Shown one piece after another: positions 1 to 5,426 of a stretch of 5,674 nt of DNA (its first letter is position 1; each line of letters starts with the position of its first letter). The translations under genes were made by a program, and so were the position numbers. The notes under the pieces were generated by a model. That model ran no database searches, was not told where the DNA came from, and saw nothing but the letters and a program-made list of their open reading frames with translations. The DNA is from Clostridia bacterium (GTDB lineage Bacteria; Bacillota; UBA994; PWPR01): contig PWPR01000058.1 of the NCBI GenBank assembly GCA_003557085.1, positions 1-5,674 on the forward strand. The letters run 5' to 3'.

Positions 1-1
1 A

Positions 2-388
2 AGCGTTGTCAGAGGTAACTTAATGGTGATACCCATACAAGATGCTATTTTGTTTGTTGAGCCAATTTACTTGCGAGGTACTACTCAAGGACTACCTGAA
101 ATAAGAAGGATTATAGTTGCTCATGGTGATAGGATTGTGATGGAAGAAACCTTTGAGCAAGCTTTAAGAGTTATGTTTGGTGAGGCTCCTGAAGAGTTTG
201 AAGACTTTGATGAGTTCTCAACCTTAATCGAGTTAACCCAAAGAGCTCAAAGGCTTTATGCTGAAAGTGATGAAGCCATAAAAGATGGCGATTGGGCTAA
301 GTATGGAGAACTACAAGAAGAAATAAAAAGAGTAATCGATAGAATAGCTGACATTGCAAATGTGCCAGCTGAAAGCATAGAAGAGTAA
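2..388 (+). CDS. UPF0182 family membrane protein, C-terminal 128 residues (5' end outside window)
   Basis: The reading frame is open from base 2, so the gene continues leftwards; the ATG at 23 is internal (Ser-Val-Val-Arg-Gly-Asn-Leu precedes it in frame). The segment RGNLMVIPIQDAILFVEPIYL followed by LPEIRRIIVAHGDRIVMEETFEQAL is what I recognise as the end of UPF0182 (COG1615) proteins. These are roughly 900-residue proteins with several N-terminal membrane segments and a large domain outside the membrane; their function is not established. After it comes an acidic linker (about residues 53-70 of the fragment, rich in Glu, Asp and Phe) and a charged helical tail with a GDWAKYGELQEEI stretch, also typical of the family. 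The gene ends 5 bases before a strong hairpin terminator. Family assignment is from memory of the motif pattern; nothing here shows a biochemical role. Confidence 0.85.
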   Translation, partial: SVVRGNLMVIPIQDAILFVEPIYLRGTTQGLPEIRRIIVAHGDRIVMEETFEQALRVMFGEAPEEFEDFDEFSTLIELTQRAQRLYAESDEAIKDGDWAKYGELQEEIKRVIDRIADIANVPAESIEE

Positions 389-392
389 ATAG

Positions 393-428
393 AAAAGATG
401 CCTTTTCGTTTGAAAAGGCATCTTTTTT
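393..428 (+). terminator. Rho-independent terminator, probably shared by convergent genes
   Basis: A perfect 15-bp stem (393-407 with 412-426) closes on a GTTT loop and is followed by a T run ending at 428. It lies just past the UPF0182 stop. On the minus strand the same hairpin is followed by TTTTCT, and the stop codon of the leftward gene (427-429) overlaps the T run, so it can end both transcripts. Confidence 0.9.
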
Positions 429-702
429 ACTCGTCTTCAACTATTTTGCCTTCAACATCTATTGCTCCTTTATCTCTTTTTTTATTAATTGAATCTTTGC
501 TATAACCTGCTTCTTTTCTTGCTATTTTGAGAAAAACAAGACTACCGACAATAAATACAAACAAATCATCAAAAGGTAAATATGGAACAACTGGAGCAAT
601 CACATAGAGTCCTACAGAAAATATGTATATCAATTTCGTGCTTAATCGCACTCTTTTATCTTTCAATAATTCCCAAATTGTTTTTAGAAATCTAATTATC
701 AT
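427..702 (-). CDS. Small membrane protein with DUF1232-like segment
   Basis: A 91-residue protein. A hydrophobic stretch at about residues 24-62 contains LYVIAPVVPYLPFDDL, which resembles the YkvA/DUF1232 core (usually Tyr-x-x-x-Pro-x-Asp-Leu-Ile-Pro-x-x-x-x-x-Asp-Asp-Leu). The Asp-Asp-Leu is kept, but the first part is shortened and the first Asp is missing, so this is a divergent member at best. The N-terminus (RFLKTIWELLKDKRVRLSTK) and the C-terminal 30 residues are strongly charged and probably cytoplasmic. I chose the ATG at 700-702 over the in-frame GTG (709-711) and ATG (706-708), because AGGTGAT (713-707) then sits at normal Shine-Dalgarno spacing, whereas for the two upstream starts it overlaps or abuts the start. 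The function of the family is unknown. The gene is monocistronic and convergent with UPF0182. Confidence 0.72.
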   Translation of the reverse strand: MIIRFLKTIWELLKDKRVRLSTKLIYIFSVGLYVIAPVVPYLPFDDLFVFIVGSLVFLKIARKEAGYSKDSINKKRDKGAIDVEGKIVEDE

Positions 703-724
703 AATCATCACCTAGCTTTAACTA

Positions 725-733
725 ATTATATCA
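725..733 (-). promoter_or_regulatory. Extended -10 promoter of the small membrane protein gene
   Basis: Read leftwards, TGATATAAT gives a perfect -10 (730-725) preceded by the TGn extension. No good -35 lies 16-18 bases upstream; a TTGACG is present but only 11 bases away. The predicted start near 718 leaves a very short leader that still includes the AGGTGAT ribosome binding site. Confidence 0.5.
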
Positions 734-784
734 TGGAAAACCGTCAACAAAGAGTAAAAAATCTATGGAGTTTATAAAATTCAC

Positions 785-813
785 TTAACATCTATCAATC
801 AGAGACTTATAAT
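785..813 (+). promoter_or_regulatory. Sigma-A promoter of the CBS-domain gene
   Basis: TTAACA (785-790), a 17-base spacer and a perfect TATAAT (808-813) form a near-consensus vegetative promoter. Transcription should start near 820, about 50 bases before the TTG start at 871. Confidence 0.75.
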
Positions 814-857
814 AAGGATGGAAGACTAACTGAACTCAATTTAATAAAATGAATGAT

Positions 858-863
858 GAGGAG
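858..863 (+). promoter_or_regulatory. Ribosome binding site that decides the TTG start at 871
   Basis: GAGGAG lies 7 bases before TTG 871. It overlaps the ATG codons at 853-858 that would otherwise be called as the start, which argues against them. Confidence 0.75.
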
Positions 864-870
864 AATTGCC

Positions 871-1302
871 TTGAATATTGCATTTTTCTTAAAACCTAAA
901 ATCGAAACTGTGTATATTGACAAGAAATCATCTGTACGTCAAACAATCGAAAAAATGGAGCATCACCGCTATTCAGCGGTACCCATAATCGATAAAGACG
1001 GTAAGTATCTTGGAACAATCACAGAAGGCGATTTACTATGGTTTATTAAGAAAAAGAAATTCCCAGACCTTTTTGAACTAGAAGATAGCTCTATTATGGA
1101 TGTCCCACGAAGAGTAAATAATAAATCTGTACCTATACACGCAGAGATAGAAGAATTATTATGCTTGTCTATTGATCAAAACTTTGTACCTGTAGTTGAT
1201 GACCAAGGAATATTCATTGGAATTGTAACAAGAAGAGCTATCCTTGACTTCTTCTACTCAAAAACACAATCTATAGAAAATCTCTTAGAAAGAGGATATT
1301 AA
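871..1302 (+). CDS. Two-CBS-domain protein (TTG start)
   Basis: A 143-residue stand-alone Bateman module. CBS1 spans about residues 11-62 (SVRQTIEKMEHHRYSAVPII ... YLGTITEGDLLW) and CBS2 about 78-130 (EIEELLCLSIDQNFVPVVDD ... FIGIVTRRAILDFF). CBS pairs usually bind adenine nucleotides (AMP, ATP, SAM or c-di-AMP) and act as sensors; the ligand cannot be read here. There are no membrane segments and no fused catalytic domain. I chose TTG at 871 because GAGGAG (858-863) lies 7 bases upstream and the resulting N-terminus (MNIAFFLKPK) matches what I remember of this clostridial family. The ATGs at 853 and 856 have no ribosome binding site upstream and would read through the GAGGAG. The gene is single, with its own promoter and terminator. 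A partner protein, if any, is not adjacent. Confidence 0.9.
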   Translation: MNIAFFLKPKIETVYIDKKSSVRQTIEKMEHHRYSAVPIIDKDGKYLGTITEGDLLWFIKKKKFPDLFELEDSSIMDVPRRVNNKSVPIHAEIEELLCLSIDQNFVPVVDDQGIFIGIVTRRAILDFFYSKTQSIENLLERGY

Positions 1303-1303
1303 G

Positions 1304-1332
1304 AAAACTTTCTGTAAACCAGAAAGTTTTTT
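1304..1332 (+). terminator. Hairpin terminator, probably bidirectional
   Basis: An 11-bp perfect stem (1304-1314 with 1320-1330) with a 5-base loop is followed by a T run to 1332. It starts one base after the CBS gene stop. The leftward hemolysin III gene ends at 1333, immediately next to it; on the minus strand the stem is followed by TTTTCTT, so it likely ends that operon too. Confidence 0.85.
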
Positions 1333-1977
1333 CTATTTGATAAAGCTGTAAACCATAAGATAGTGAAAAACGCTGCCTGTTATCACAAAAAGATGAAAGA
1401 TTTCATGAGATTTAAATCCATAAATGCCTTTTTTTGGATAATCTATGGAATATATGATCGCTCCAATTATATAACTTATCCCACCTAAAACTAAAAATAA
1501 GAACGCCATAGGTGCTAAATTTGATTTAAACTGAAAAAGTGAAAACAATGATATACAGCCTATCAGTACATAGATTAAAGCACCTAAATAAGTAGGCATA
1601 TCAATAAAATAAGTCTTGATAACTATACCTAAAATTGTAGCAGTCCAGACAATAATCAACATTAAATTTCTAGTATTATCCTCCAAGGCATTAATACTCG
1701 TTGGTGTATATGTAGCTGCTATTAATAAAAAGACCATTATATGATCAACTCTTTTAAGCACTCTTATTACTTTTTCACTTGCAATAAGCCCATGATAAAT
1801 ACCACTAAATAAATAAACTAAGAACAAGCTAACAGCAAATATAGAGCAGCTGACAATATCTACTAAACTTACATTTATTGAAGCAAGTACAATCAAATAT
1901 ATTGCTGCTGGTAGCGCTATAATAGCTGCAATTAAATGAGTTAGAGAATTAATTGGTTCTCTAAAATATGATTTCAT
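1333..1977 (-). CDS. trhA: Hemolysin III / TrhA family membrane protein (PAQR superfamily)
   Basis: A 214-residue, seven-helix membrane protein of the usual family length. The PAQR signature is complete: N-terminal EPINSLTH (Glu7, Asn10, His14), SGIYHG (Ser58, His62), KRVDHIMVF (Asp78, His79), and the last-helix pair HEIFH (His191, His195) followed by GSVFHYLMVY. In eukaryotic adiponectin receptors three equivalent histidines hold zinc near a conserved Asp; His62, His191 and His195 are the likely counterparts. Bacterial members are annotated as hemolysin III from a Bacillus cereus protein, but a physiological role in membrane lipid or fluidity homeostasis is as likely as haemolysis. The start has AGGAGA 9 bases upstream. 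It is the second gene of an operon, 23 bases after the E1-like enzyme; I see no functional reason for the pairing. Confidence 0.93.
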   Translation of the reverse strand: MKSYFREPINSLTHLIAAIIALPAAIYLIVLASINVSLVDIVSCSIFAVSLFLVYLFSGIYHGLIASEKVIRVLKRVDHIMVFLLIAATYTPTSINALEDNTRNLMLIIVWTATILGIVIKTYFIDMPTYLGALIYVLIGCISLFSLFQFKSNLAPMAFLFLVLGGISYIIGAIIYSIDYPKKGIYGFKSHEIFHLFVITGSVFHYLMVYSFIK

Positions 1978-2000
1978 AAAACAATCTCTCCTACAGTTAA

Positions 2001-2759
2001 CTATTGGTTAGATAGCCCAGACGAGTCTACACCACAAACCTTGCATTCACTCATTTTATTAATCTGAACTTTATTAAAAGTCATTTCTTCAAAGTCACAG
2101 ATTAGTAGCTTGTTTAGCAAACCACTTTCTAAGTTGCATAGAATCTTAATAGCTTCTGTAACCATTATGGTTCCTATAATTCCAGCTACAGAGCCAAGTA
2201 TGGGCTTTGGAACATCTTGATCAGCTAAGTCTCCTAAGGCACAATTATAACAAGGTGTTTTGTATGGAATAATTGGCAACACATAGCCTGAGAAAAGCTG
2301 CACTGCACCATCCACTAGTGTTGTTTTATTTATTACACAGCCTTTGTTAATATCTTTCCTTGCACCAATATTATCTACACAGCTTAGTACTAAATCATAT
2401 CCTTTTGTCAAATCAACAACATTTTCTTTAGTAATCATTTCTCTTATAATATTAAAGTTTATGTCAGGATTAAAAGCTCTTAACCTTTCAATTGCGGAAT
2501 TAGCCTTATCTTTGTCAACATGCACAGTATCATATAATATTTGTCGATTTAAATTATTTGGTGCAATTGTATCATTATCCAATAAATCAATATTACCTAC
2601 TCCAGCAGCTGCTAGATAATATGCTACTGGACTTCCAAGCCCCCCTAAACCTATTACAAGTACCTTTGCCTTCTCGATTATAGCTTGGCCAGATTTTCCA
2701 ATTCCAGGTAAATTAATTTGTCTTATATATCTATTTGACATGGGTTCTAGATTCTTCAT
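2001..2759 (-). CDS. HesA/MoeB/ThiF family E1-like adenylyltransferase
   Basis: A 252-residue protein of MoeB/ThiF length and layout. The visible motifs are RYIRQ (10-14), the nucleotide loop GLGGLGS (37-43), acidic residues Asp61 and Asp63, NLNRQ (69-73, with the inter-subunit Arg72), the DKDKA lysine (Lys85), the CVDN magnesium-site aspartate (Asp129), and two zinc pairs, C170-x2-C173 and C239-x2-C242. Known relatives activate the C-terminal Gly-Gly of a ubiquitin-like sulfur carrier (MoaD, ThiS) by adenylation. The crossover-loop cysteine of MoeB/ThiF is absent: the segment before ILGSVAGIIGT has Asp182 where I would align it. That cysteine is reported to be dispensable in E. coli MoeB, so activity is still plausible. 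No moaD, thiS or rhodanese gene is in the window, so the pathway cannot be assigned. AAGGAAGTG lies 8 bases before the start; it is the first gene of an operon with the hemolysin III gene. Confidence 0.92.
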   Translation of the reverse strand: MKNLEPMSNRYIRQINLPGIGKSGQAIIEKAKVLVIGLGGLGSPVAYYLAAAGVGNIDLLDNDTIAPNNLNRQILYDTVHVDKDKANSAIERLRAFNPDINFNIIREMITKENVVDLTKGYDLVLSCVDNIGARKDINKGCVINKTTLVDGAVQLFSGYVLPIIPYKTPCYNCALGDLADQDVPKPILGSVAGIIGTIMVTEAIKILCNLESGLLNKLLICDFEEMTFNKVQINKMSECKVCGVDSSGLSNQ

Positions 2760-2795
2760 GTATATAACACTTCCTTATGCTAGTAGTTGCATTAA

Positions 2796-2835
2796 TACAA
2801 GTATTCTACCATAAATTAAAGTATAAGTATTCTAC
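2796..2835. repeat. 14-bp direct repeat in divergent intergenic region
   Basis: TACAAGTATTCTAC (2796-2809) and TATAAGTATTCTAC (2822-2835) differ at one base and are offset by 26 bases, about two and a half helical turns. They lie between the leftward operon and the rightward PLP enzyme and overlap the candidate leftward promoters. They may be a regulator binding site, but no regulator is adjacent. Confidence 0.55.
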
Positions 2836-2842
2836 TAACCAA
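2803..2842 (-). promoter_or_regulatory. Possible promoter of the E1-like/hemolysin III operon
   Basis: Two weak options are seen leftwards: TTGGTT (2842-2837) with a 16-base spacer to TTTAAT (2820-2815), or an extended -10 TGGTAGAAT (2811-2803) without a fair -35. Both overlap the direct repeat in this spacer. I cannot choose between them. Confidence 0.3.
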
Positions 2843-2848
2843 ACTATT

Positions 2849-2876
2849 TTGCTTCTCAAAATTAATCTGATATACT
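2849..2876 (+). promoter_or_regulatory. Promoter of the threonine aldolase-family gene
   Basis: TTGCTT (2849-2854), a 16-base spacer and TATACT (2871-2876) with a TGn extension (TG at 2868-2869). Transcription would begin near 2883, about 24 bases before the ATG at 2907. Confidence 0.6.
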
Positions 2877-2906
2877 ACTATAAACGAATATGTGAGGAAG
2901 GATTTT

Positions 2907-3941
2907 ATGAAAAACAAACATAAGTACAGTTTTAAAAATGACTACTCAGAAGGCGCACATCCTAGAATTCTCGAAAAAATAATTGAAACTAATCTTGTTC
3001 AAGCTGATGGCTATGGAGAGGATACTTACTCAAATTTTGCTCGAAGTAATATTTACAAAGAATTAAACTCTACAATTCCTGATATCCATTTTGTATCAGG
3101 AGGAACTCAAGCTAATCTCATTATAATATCCTCATTGTTAAGGCCTCATGAAGCAGTGATTTCAGCTTCAACTGGCCATATAAATGTGCATGAATCAGGA
3201 GCTATAGAAGCAACAGGACACAAAGTCTGTGTTATAGACACAAATGATGGGAAACTAACAGTAGATCATATAAAAAGTGTGATAAATATTCATGTTGATG
3301 AGCACATGGTAAAACCAAAGTTAGTCTATATCTCAAACTCAACTGAATTGGGTACTTTTTACTCTAAAAGTGAACTTTCTTCTATTAGCAAATTTTGTCA
3401 AAAGAATAATCTATATTTTTTCTTAGATGGTGCAAGACTTGGTTCAGCTATTACTGCTAGTGACTTGAAGATGAGTGATTTGGTAGACTTAGTAGACGTG
3501 TTTTATATTGGTGGAACAAAAAATGGTGCCCTAATAGGTGAAGCTATTGTCATTAATAACGAATCACTCAAAGAAGATTTCAGATTTTTAATGAAACAAA
3601 GAGGTGCCTTACTAGCTAAAGGTAGGTTACTTGGAATACAATTTCTAGAGTTATTTACAGATAATCTTTTTTATAACTTAGCAAGTCATGCTAATGATAT
3701 GGCAAGTAAGCTTAGTGATGGAATTGCTAATCTTGGATATAAGTTTTTAGCCAAACCTGAAACTAATCTTATATTTCCTATCTTACCTAATAAAACAATA
3801 GATGTGTTAGCTCAAGACTTTGACTTTTACGTAATTGAAGAGGTTGACAAAACAAGTTCTGCCATCAGGCTTGTGACCTCATGGGCTACTAGAATAAATG
3901 CTGTTAATAAGTTTATTAACATTTTAGAGAAAAATACTTAG
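2907..3941 (+). CDS. Threonine aldolase-family PLP-dependent enzyme (beta-eliminating lyase fold)
   Basis: A 344-residue cytosolic fold-type I PLP enzyme. Its N-terminus (YSFKNDYSEGAHPRILE, with DGYGEDTYS after it) is typical of low-specificity L-threonine aldolases, which cleave threonine and related beta-hydroxy amino acids to glycine and an aldehyde. Visible PLP-site features are GGTQAN (65-70, phosphate binding), His91 in HINVHESGAIE (ring-stacking position), LDGARL (Asp174, pyridine nitrogen; Arg177), and GGTKNG with Lys205 as the Schiff-base lysine. RLVTSWAT near the C-terminus carries a likely carboxylate-binding Arg321. The first in-frame start is a GTG at 2892, but I chose ATG 2907 because AGGAAGG (2895-2901) lies 5 bases upstream of it and would otherwise be inside the gene. 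Length is normal and no key residue is missing. Substrate specificity, and even aldolase versus lyase activity, cannot be settled from sequence. It is monocistronic and divergent from the E1-like operon. Confidence 0.88.
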   Translation: MKNKHKYSFKNDYSEGAHPRILEKIIETNLVQADGYGEDTYSNFARSNIYKELNSTIPDIHFVSGGTQANLIIISSLLRPHEAVISASTGHINVHESGAIEATGHKVCVIDTNDGKLTVDHIKSVINIHVDEHMVKPKLVYISNSTELGTFYSKSELSSISKFCQKNNLYFFLDGARLGSAITASDLKMSDLVDLVDVFYIGGTKNGALIGEAIVINNESLKEDFRFLMKQRGALLAKGRLLGIQFLELFTDNLFYNLASHANDMASKLSDGIANLGYKFLAKPETNLIFPILPNKTIDVLAQDFDFYVIEEVDKTSSAIRLVTSWATRINAVNKFINILEKNT

Positions 3942-4013
3942 TTTTCTAAGTTAAACAAGGTAGCTTCACCAAGCAGTAGTATATGAACCTATTTTTTGTT
4001 GCTAATATTAATT

Positions 4014-4057
4014 AAAGATAGCTTATTTATTAAACAAACACAAGTAAGCTATCTTTT
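4014..4057 (+). terminator. Terminator downstream of the PLP enzyme gene
   Basis: A perfect 12-bp stem (4014-4025 with 4045-4056) with a 19-base loop is followed by a short TTTT tract and a T-rich stretch. It lies 73 bases past the stop at 3941. A small 6-bp hairpin right at the stop (3936-3951) has no T run. On the minus strand the large hairpin could also stop leftward HD-GYP transcripts, as no other leftward terminator is seen between it and 4173. Confidence 0.65.
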
Positions 4058-4119
4058 CGTATTTCAGAACTTACTTACAACTCCATATTTGCTTCATTTT
4101 ACTACTTTCTAAATAAACA

Positions 4120-4133
4120 TATTATGCATAATA
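4120..4133. repeat. 14-bp perfect palindrome
   Basis: TATTATGCATAATA is self-complementary over all 14 bases. It lies in the AT-rich spacer just past the HD-GYP stop, where no start codon or promoter of a known gene is close. It could be a protein binding site or chance in AT-rich DNA. Confidence 0.35.
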
Positions 4134-4172
4134 CTTTATACTTCATTTATAAAAGCATATTAAATCTCTTGC

Positions 4173-5030
4173 TTACTCCATAGCCCATGTTTCTTCGATA
4201 TTTTCCCCAACATAGTTAGTGTATATCTTCTTAATACCTTGAGCATTTCTTAAGAACACCTCAAGTACAAATGGATCAAAATGCGTCCCTCTACCATCTT
4301 TTATAATACTGATTGCTTTTCTGTGAGAGTAACCATCTTTATATGGCCTTGCTGATCTCAAAGCATCATATACATCTACAATAGCTGTAATTCTAGCTTT
4401 TAAGGGAATCTCCTCTCCAGCTAAGCCATCAGGATAACCACTACCATCCCACTTTTCATGATGATAACGTGCTATAGCCATTCCATGCTCAATAAAGTCA
4501 CTTTCTGGATGCTTCCTCTTTATTTGATGCAAAGTTTCCCAACCTATAACTGTATGCTTCTTCATAATTTCAAACTCTTCCTCATCAAGTTTTCCCTTTT
4601 TAAGAAGAATATTATCTGGTATTCCTACTTTCCCTACATCATGCAGTGGGCTAGTTCGAAATATGGTATCAATATACTCATCGTCAATAAAATCTTTATA
4701 CTTCTCTGTTTTTTTTAACTCAGTTGCTATTAACCTTGTCATTTCAGCTATTCTTTCAATATGTGTACCAGTGTAATCATCTCTAGACTCAGACAATTTC
4801 ACCAGTGAAAAAATCGTAGCATATCTACTCTCAAGCATAGACTGATAATGGCTTTTCCTCAAAACATGTTCCTCTCTTAACAGTTCAGAGAAGGCACCAA
4901 TTGCATAAGCTATCAGAATATATACAACTAACCGTATTATCCAATTAATTGGGCTCTGTGGTAGAGGTATATCTGTGTCCATAGGCATAAAAGGACCTAA
5001 GAATAAACCTGCGACAATACTTATAAACAC
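4173..5030 (-). CDS. HD-GYP domain phosphodiesterase, main part (membrane helices 3-4 plus catalytic domain)
   Basis: The open frame gives 285 residues from a GTG codon at 5030. Two membrane segments (about 1-15 and 29-48) lead through a charged helical linker (50-75) to a full HD-GYP domain. Metal and signature residues are all present: TGTH (His90) with Arg93, HDVGKVGIPDNIL (His130, Asp131, Lys134), KKHT (His159), and HHEKWDGSGYPDGL (His190, His191, Gly-Tyr-Pro 198-200) with VDVYDAL (Asp219). HD-GYP enzymes hydrolyse cyclic di-GMP, and some act on cGAMP, so this domain is expected to be active if made. The N-terminus is not a natural one: it continues the frame of the 5021-5233 segment, and one extra base near 5034-5038 would join them into a 353-residue protein. 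Independent translation from GTG 5030 is possible, with AGGAG (5045-5041) ten bases upstream, but it would lose two membrane segments. Confidence 0.9.
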   Translation of the reverse strand: MFISIVAGLFLGPFMPMDTDIPLPQSPINWIIRLVVYILIAYAIGAFSELLREEHVLRKSHYQSMLESRYATIFSLVKLSESRDDYTGTHIERIAEMTRLIATELKKTEKYKDFIDDEYIDTIFRTSPLHDVGKVGIPDNILLKKGKLDEEEFEIMKKHTVIGWETLHQIKRKHPESDFIEHGMAIARYHHEKWDGSGYPDGLAGEEIPLKARITAIVDVYDALRSARPYKDGYSHRKAISIIKDGRGTHFDPFVLEVFLRNAQGIKKIYTNYVGENIEETWAME

Positions 5031-5233
5031 ACCTCTTTTACTCCTACTACAGTAGCCACTATTGCAACAGGTATATACATTAAATTTGGATATACTGTTT
5101 TGGTACCTCCTGAATAGTAAACACTTAATGATATAACACTTACAAAGATTAAAGATATTAACGTATAAGTTCTTATAATTTCTTCATCTTTATCAATAAT
5201 TCTTTCAGTGCTAAACAGTTCATTGAATCTCAT
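5021..5233 (-). CDS. N-terminal membrane fragment of the split HD-GYP protein
   Basis: A 70-residue frame with two membrane segments (about 22-40 and 49-65) and the motif TVYPNLMYIPVAIVATVVGVK. That motif looks like the YPNLMYIP membrane region in front of clostridial HD-GYP domains. It has a true gene start: AAGGAAGA (5248-5241) 7 bases before the ATG at 5233, and a near-consensus promoter upstream. After Lys66 the frame runs into Glu-Val-Cys-Leu-stop, while the -1 frame continues as Gly-Val-Phe-Ile-Ser-Ile-Val-Ala-Gly into the downstream part, overlapping it by 10 bases. I read this as the 5' end of one broken gene, not an independent small protein. Confidence 0.72.
   Translation of the reverse strand: MRFNELFSTERIIDKDEEIIRTYTLISLIFVSVISLSVYYSGGTKTVYPNLMYIPVAIVATVVGVKEVCL
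5028..5046 (-). other. Probable frameshift site in the HD-GYP gene
   Basis: Read leftwards the region is TAGGAGTAAAAGAGGTGTG. Adding one G to give AAAAGGAGG restores Val-Lys-Gly-Gly-Val-Phe-Ile and one 353-residue frame. It could be a sequencing or assembly error, a true recent mutation, or a site of ribosomal -1 slippage. The AAAA run is short and does not make a classic X-XXY-YYZ heptamer, though a TAGGAG element sits directly upstream. Confidence 0.65.
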
Positions 5234-5333
5234 AACATTATCTTCCTTTGAAACACATGTACCAACAGAACTTTTTCCATACTTTAACTTAAGAAACCAT
5301 GGTGCTTCAATTTGTCATTCTTTTTCAACACTA

Positions 5334-5362
5334 ATTATATAAGCAATTGTTCCTTTTCTCAA
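5334..5362 (-). promoter_or_regulatory. Sigma-A promoter of the HD-GYP gene
   Basis: Leftwards, TTGAGA (5362-5357), a 17-base spacer and a perfect TATAAT (5339-5334). Transcription should start near 5327, giving a leader of about 93 bases. I looked in the leader for the conserved parts of cyclic di-GMP riboswitches and did not find them. Confidence 0.75.
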
Positions 5363-5408
5363 CATTTATTTGTGTAGCCCAGTATATGAGTTCCTTATTT
5401 CAACACAT

Positions 5409-5426
5409 GTTTACTTTGTTTACTTT
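5409..5426 (+). repeat. Tandem 9-bp repeat at the XRE gene promoter (candidate operator)
   Basis: GTTTACTTT occurs twice head to tail (5409-5417 and 5418-5426). The second TTTAC (5419-5423) also forms an inverted pair with GTAAA (5433-5437) across 9 bases. The repeats overlap the -35 to -10 region of the XRE gene, as expected for self-repression by a helix-turn-helix regulator, but binding is inferred only. Confidence 0.5.

Noticed and set aside
853..870. ATG starts at 853 and 856 for the CBS protein
   Set aside because: No Shine-Dalgarno precedes them, and the GAGGAG that serves TTG 871 lies inside that stretch.
2344..2619. Rightward 91-codon open frame antisense to the E1-like gene
   Set aside because: It lies wholly within a well-supported gene on the other strand, has no ribosome binding site that I can see, and its sequence resembles no family.
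2892..2906. GTG start at 2892 for the threonine aldolase-family gene
   Set aside because: The five extra codons are made of the ribosome binding site itself (AGGAAGG), which correctly serves ATG 2907.
3936..3951. 6-bp hairpin at the stop codon of the PLP enzyme gene, considered as a terminator
   Set aside because: The stem is short and AT-rich with no T run after it; the 12-bp hairpin at 4014-4057 is a better candidate.
4458..4718. Rightward 86-codon open frame antisense to the HD-GYP domain
   Set aside because: It mirrors the catalytic region of a gene with all conserved residues in place. The Phe/Ile-rich product is what reverse translation of AT-rich coding DNA gives.
5234..5327. Cyclic di-GMP riboswitch in the HD-GYP leader
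   Set aside because: It would fit the gene's role, but I find neither the conserved junction sequences nor a clear paired architecture in the leader.
5251..5410. AACACATGT seen twice (near 5252-5260 and 5402-5410) as a possible paired operator
   Set aside because: Only nine bases match, about 150 bases apart, with one copy in the HD-GYP leader; this can arise by chance and has no supporting symmetry beyond the central ACATGT.
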